The translations under genes and the position numbers were made by a program. From positions 245,038 through 309,037 of the forward strand of contig NZ_JAEEGA010000005.1 of the NCBI RefSeq assembly GCF_017829975.1: a stretch of DNA of 64,000 nucleotides. Reading direction: 5' to 3'. The notes beneath the pieces were generated by a model. That model made no database searches. It worked only from the letters and a program-made list of their open reading frames with translations, and was not told the DNA's origin. The DNA comes from Vagococcus allomyrinae (GTDB lineage Bacteria; Bacillota; Bacilli; Lactobacillales; Vagococcaceae). Shown in pieces: positions 60,080 through 64,000 of the stretch (its first letter is position 1; every line of letters begins with the position of its first letter).

Positions 60080-61261
60080 TTATTCAATTGTACTACGCAT
60101 CAGAGGTAAGTGTATCACAAATGAGGTCCACTTACGATCTGATTTAGCATATATGTAGCCACCGTGTAGTACAACAATACTTTGGGCAATAGCCAAACCA
60201 AGACCAGTTCCCCCCGTTTCTTGGGAACGAGACTCTTCAACACGATAAAATCGATCAAATAATTGGTTTAAAGAAGCCTCAGGAATTTGCGGGCCATCAT
60301 TTTTAACTGTAATGATGGCTTCACTGCCAACACGCTCAGCTTCTAATACGATTTGTTTTCCTTGACGTCCATATTTAAGAGCATTAGCAATTAGGTTGTT
60401 AAATAAACGAACCAGTTTTTCTGTGTCTCCTTCCATTATGAACGGAGAAGGTGTGGTTATGACATCGACATGCATCCCCTTTTTGTTGGCATCAATTTCA
60501 AAATCAACCGCTAGTTGAGCTAGTAGTTGTTCCATATCAAATTGAATTAAGTTAAGCGGGGTGCTCGGTTGACGAACTTTTGTGTATTCAAATAAATCAT
60601 CGACTAATAATTTCATTTGTTTGGCTTTAGAGTAAGCAGTATGGGTATATTTTAGTAAATCTTCTTCATTACGATATTGTTTTTCTTCTATTAATCCTAA
60701 ATAACCGATAATGGATGTTAAGGGGGTGCGAATGTCGTGACTAATATTGGTAATCAACTCATCTTTTGATTTTTCGATTTTCCGCTCTTCCTCAATGGCT
60801 TCAACCGTACTGTCGACTAAGCCATTGATGCTTTCAATAACCCGTCCCAAATCGCCCGCCAACTCAAAAGGAATGCGATGGCCGTAATTCCCATTAGCGA
60901 TATAATGGAGCTCACTGATAATGTGGCGCAGTTGCATTTGATGGTAGCGGCGAATCAATCGCCAATATAAGATGATTAAATCAAAAATAATCATAAAACC
61001 CAAGGTTAAATTACCTAAAGAATAGAATTTTTCATTGGAGAAAGTCTTCACTAAGACTTCTTTAATATCAAAAATTAAATTTTTAGTCGTAGTGGTGTCT
61101 TTAATTAGTAATTGAGCCAGTGATAAAATGGCGATATTTAATAAAATTAATAAGACAATGGTGACGATTCCTTCAATAATTAGTTCGCTCGTTTCTTTTG
61201 ATGTCAGCTTAATGCGAGACCCCCGTTGAGAGGTATCATTTTTTTGTTTAATTGCCATCAA
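60080..61261 (-). CDS. Sensor histidine kinase, VanS-like
   Basis: The 393-residue kinase has two membrane segments (about 31-53 and 83-101) with a short outside loop of about 30 residues, a HAMP region, a HisKA domain with ITNISHDIRTPLTS (His175), and a HATPase domain with NALKYG, DRFYRVEES and GGTGLGLAIAQ. The short sensor loop suggests a membrane or cell-wall signal. It overlaps the response regulator gene by 14 bases. Pairing with a D,D-carboxypeptidase suggests cell-wall control. Confidence 0.92.
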   Translation of the reverse strand: MMAIKQKNDTSQRGSRIKLTSKETSELIIEGIVTIVLLILLNIAILSLAQLLIKDTTTTKNLIFDIKEVLVKTFSNEKFYSLGNLTLGFMIIFDLIILYWRLIRRYHQMQLRHIISELHYIANGNYGHRIPFELAGDLGRVIESINGLVDSTVEAIEEERKIEKSKDELITNISHDIRTPLTSIIGYLGLIEEKQYRNEEDLLKYTHTAYSKAKQMKLLVDDLFEYTKVRQPSTPLNLIQFDMEQLLAQLAVDFEIDANKKGMHVDVITTPSPFIMEGDTEKLVRLFNNLIANALKYGRQGKQIVLEAERVGSEAIITVKNDGPQIPEASLNQLFDRFYRVEESRSQETGGTGLGLAIAQSIVVLHGGYIYAKSDRKWTSFVIHLPLMRSTIE

Positions 61262-61937
61262 TCTTATAGCCTACTCCCCATACTGTTTGAATGACTTTTT
61301 CCCCATCGGTTGCTTCTTCAATTTTATCTCGTAGATGACTGACATGTACCATGACAGTTTTTGCTGAAATTAGGCTTTCTTGTTGCCATACCCGTTCAAA
61401 AATTTCGTCAGCGCTAAAGACCCGATTGGGATGGCTGGCCAAGAGATGTAGAATACCGAATTCCAAGGCGGTTAGTTGAATTTCAACCCCTTCATCTGTG
61501 GTAACCTCATGGGAATCCTTTTTGATAATCAACGGCCCGATTTCTAAAACATCTGGTTCGTTACTGGTCACTTGCATTTTTGTGCGTCGCAGGAGAGATT
61601 TCACTCGAGCCATGACTTCTAATGGATTGAACGGCTTAGTAACATAATCATCTGCACCAGCAATTAACCCTTGAATTTTGTCCATATCCGTTGTTTTGGC
61701 TGTTAACATGATAATTGGAATTTGGGACTCTTTACGTAGTTCCTTAACCACTTGCATACCGTCCATAACAGGCATCATAATATCCAAAATCATTAAATCA
61801 ATGTCAGAAGTTGTTAGAATTTTAGTGATGGCTTCTTTTCCATCATACGCTTTAATCACTTCGTAACCTTCGTTGTGAATATAAATACTCAAAAGTTCAA
61901 CTATTTCTTTATCATCATCAACAACAAGTATTTTCAT
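61248..61937 (-). CDS. OmpR-family response regulator, VanR-like
   Basis: The 229-residue regulator has a receiver domain with Asp8, Asp9, phospho-acceptor Asp52 (LDIMMPVMDG) and the TKPF lysine, and a C-terminal winged helix (VFSADEIFERVW...VMVHVSHLRDKIEE). It is co-transcribed with the kinase. Its targets may include the downstream dacA. Confidence 0.94.
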   Translation of the reverse strand: MKILVVDDDKEIVELLSIYIHNEGYEVIKAYDGKEAITKILTTSDIDLMILDIMMPVMDGMQVVKELRKESQIPIIMLTAKTTDMDKIQGLIAGADDYVTKPFNPLEVMARVKSLLRRTKMQVTSNEPDVLEIGPLIIKKDSHEVTTDEGVEIQLTALEFGILHLLASHPNRVFSADEIFERVWQQESLISAKTVMVHVSHLRDKIEEATDGEKVIQTVWGVGYKIDGN

Positions 61938-62159
61938 TTCATTGCCTCCATCTAATAGCTAATGATAGCTAATTTTAATTTCATTGTAGCAAAAAAAGGA
62001 AACAAACCCAAAATTTAAGGGATAAGTTAAATGAAATTTATACTTTTGGCTGAAACCCTTGAATTAAAGTCCCAAATTGGTCATAATTAAAAAGAGAAAG
62101 CTAAGATTTCCTAGAAAAAAGATAATGGGTGTAATAAATGAAGCGAGAGGAACCTTAAA

Positions 62160-62774
62160 ATGAAATTATATTTTGTGCGTCATGGTCAAACGGAATTTAA
62201 TCATATCGGTAGAATCCAAGGTGGAAGGATCGATTCTCCCCTGACTCAAAAGGGAATTGAGGGAGCAAAAAAAGTGGGAAAACGCTTGTCTGAAATTAAG
62301 TTTAATCAAGTTTATGTGAGTCCTTTGCAACGAGCCAAAGATACGGCAAGTTTTATTATGGCAGAAAATAAGGACAGTGATCAACCGGCTATAATAGAAG
62401 AAACAAATTTTCGTGAACTTCAATTTGGACAATGGGAAGGCCAATTAATCACGGATATTGAAGGTGAACGTCAATATGTGAATTTGAAAACTCGACCAGA
62501 AAAATATGATCCTAGCCAACACCAAGGGGAAAGCTATCAGCAATTAGTGGAACGCAGCCGTCATGCTTTAAACAAAATAATTAGCCATCACTCAGAAGCA
62601 GCGAATCTTTTGATAGTTTCCCATGGAATTACTCTTACCACACTCCTTAAAGACTTAGAAGGCAAAGAGTTGTCTGCATATCGAGAAAGTGGTTTATTAG
62701 ATAACACGTCGATCTCAATTATGGAGACGGATGATGAGGGGTTAAATTTCACTTTAATCGCTTATAATAGTTAG
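62160..62774 (+). CDS. Histidine phosphatase family protein (phosphoglycerate mutase-like)
   Basis: The 204-residue enzyme has the RHG motif (YFVRHGQTEFNHIGRIQGG, nucleophile His8) and a second His in VSHGITL. It belongs to the branch that includes GpmB/CobC-like phosphatases rather than the glycolytic mutase. Substrate unknown. It lies between the two-component genes and the rRNA operon. Confidence 0.9.
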   Translation: MKLYFVRHGQTEFNHIGRIQGGRIDSPLTQKGIEGAKKVGKRLSEIKFNQVYVSPLQRAKDTASFIMAENKDSDQPAIIEETNFRELQFGQWEGQLITDIEGERQYVNLKTRPEKYDPSQHQGESYQQLVERSRHALNKIISHHSEAANLLIVSHGITLTTLLKDLEGKELSAYRESGLLDNTSISIMETDDEGLNFTLIAYNS

Positions 62775-62832
62775 GTTTCTAGGCGTTAGTTTTAGCGGCG
62801 AAAAAAAACTTTTAAAATAATGTAAATAGTAG

Positions 62833-63164
62833 TTGCTTTTTGCTGCTGGACTTGGTATATTATATCTTGTCGTTAAGACAACTTCATCAATCTATCTAAC
62901 AAAAGAAAAAAACTTTTAAAAAAAGTTGTTGACAATTGATCAGCTAACATGTTAGTATAGTTAAGTTGCCTAATGAAGAAGTGAAACGCTTCATGTTATC
63001 ACAAACTTAAAAAAATAATTAAAAAAGTTGTTGACAACGTCAACCGACTTATGTTATTCTAATTGAGTTGCTGATGAAGAACTAAACCACTTCAACAAGC
63101 TGAAAAAAACTTTTGAAAAATAATTAAAAAAGTTGTTGACAAAGACAACTAAACATGTTATTCT
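62833..63164 (+). promoter_or_regulatory. Tandem rRNA operon promoters
   Basis: Three near-repeats spaced about 100 bases apart each carry AGTTGTTGACA and a TAGTAT or TATTCT -10 box: TTGACA at 62929, 63031 and 63136. The third has 17-base spacing, the others 18. A fourth possible promoter (TTGCTT 62833, TATATT 62856) lies ahead. They account for most of the gap before 16S. Confidence 0.88.
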
Positions 63165-63218
63165 AATAAAGTTGCTAAGGCGACGAACAACCAACTGCGA
63201 AACAAGCAGTTGATAACT

Positions 63219-63290
63219 TAGACCTTTGAAAACTGAACAAAGTAAGACGAACCAAATTGTGTAGTTGTTCTTCTTCAGTAGAAGAACACT
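63219..63290 (+). promoter_or_regulatory. rRNA leader with boxB-like hairpin
   Basis: The conserved rRNA leader motif ACCTTTGAAAACTGAACAAA precedes a hairpin TGTTCTTCT/AGAAGAACA with a TCAGT loop (63266-63288). This probably loads antitermination factors or marks the 16S processing stem. Confidence 0.65.
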
Positions 63291-63382
63291 AAAAGATTTT
63301 ACGATTTTTTATGAAAAATCGAATAGTGAAGTTACATTCGCTAGCAAACAAATGAGCGAGATCTTCGGATCTTATCAAAACT

Positions 63383-64000
<618 letters not shown>

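Overview
The window is a low-GC Firmicute chromosome segment centred on the replication origin. Gene order (yidC-rnpA-rpmH / dnaA-dnaN-yaaA-recF-gyrB-gyrA-rpsF-ssb-rpsR), Lactobacillales-type families and the partial 16S rRNA at the right edge suggest Enterococcaceae, most likely Vagococcus or a close relative. The family call is fairly firm; the genus is an inference from sequence character only.

Left arm (1-32 kb), in order: a nucleoside uptake and salvage operon (pdp-deoC-cdd-bmpA-nupA-nupB, running off the left edge) behind a LacI-family regulator; an aromatic amino acid-type ABC transporter (trpX-trpY-trpZ) preceded by an apparent peptide-leader attenuator; birA; a flavin-based extracellular electron transfer (EET) locus split into two divergent arms (menA-fmnB-pplA on minus, ndh2-eetB-dmkB on plus); a decayed ISL3-family element; a HAD phosphatase with a small DUF536-like protein; an M3 oligopeptidase; an ABC-F ATPase; DegV; purA; dnaB; rplI; rpsR-ssb-rpsF. 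Two long gene-free, AT-rich gaps flank rplI, where gdpP normally sits. One gap holds a 54-bp perfect palindrome centred on a parS site.

Origin (32-45 kb): gyrA, gyrB, recF, yaaA, dnaN and dnaA run leftward, and rpmH-rnpA-yidC-jag run rightward. DnaA boxes lie on both sides of dnaA. An AT-rich tract with TAG trinucleotides (DnaA-trio type) lies between dnaA and dnaN, so oriC is bipartite.

Right arm (45-64 kb): mnmE-mnmG, ywbE, rsmG, parA-parB, a DUF951 protein, ychF, a DUF1129 membrane protein, guaB, a PgdA-like deacetylase, serS behind a T-box, a VanRS-like two-component pair with a D,D-carboxypeptidase, a histidine phosphatase, and a tandem rRNA promoter array leading into 16S rRNA, which the window edge cuts.

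How the parts work together: the nucleoside genes import nucleosides and split pyrimidine nucleosides into base and sugar phosphate. The EET genes pass electrons from NADH (Ndh2) through a demethylmenaquinone made by MenA and DmkB to the flavinylated surface lipoprotein PplA, whose FMN is attached by FmnB. A Rex-like box before pplA would tie this route to the NADH/NAD+ ratio. ParA, ParB and the two parS sites form the origin-segregation module.
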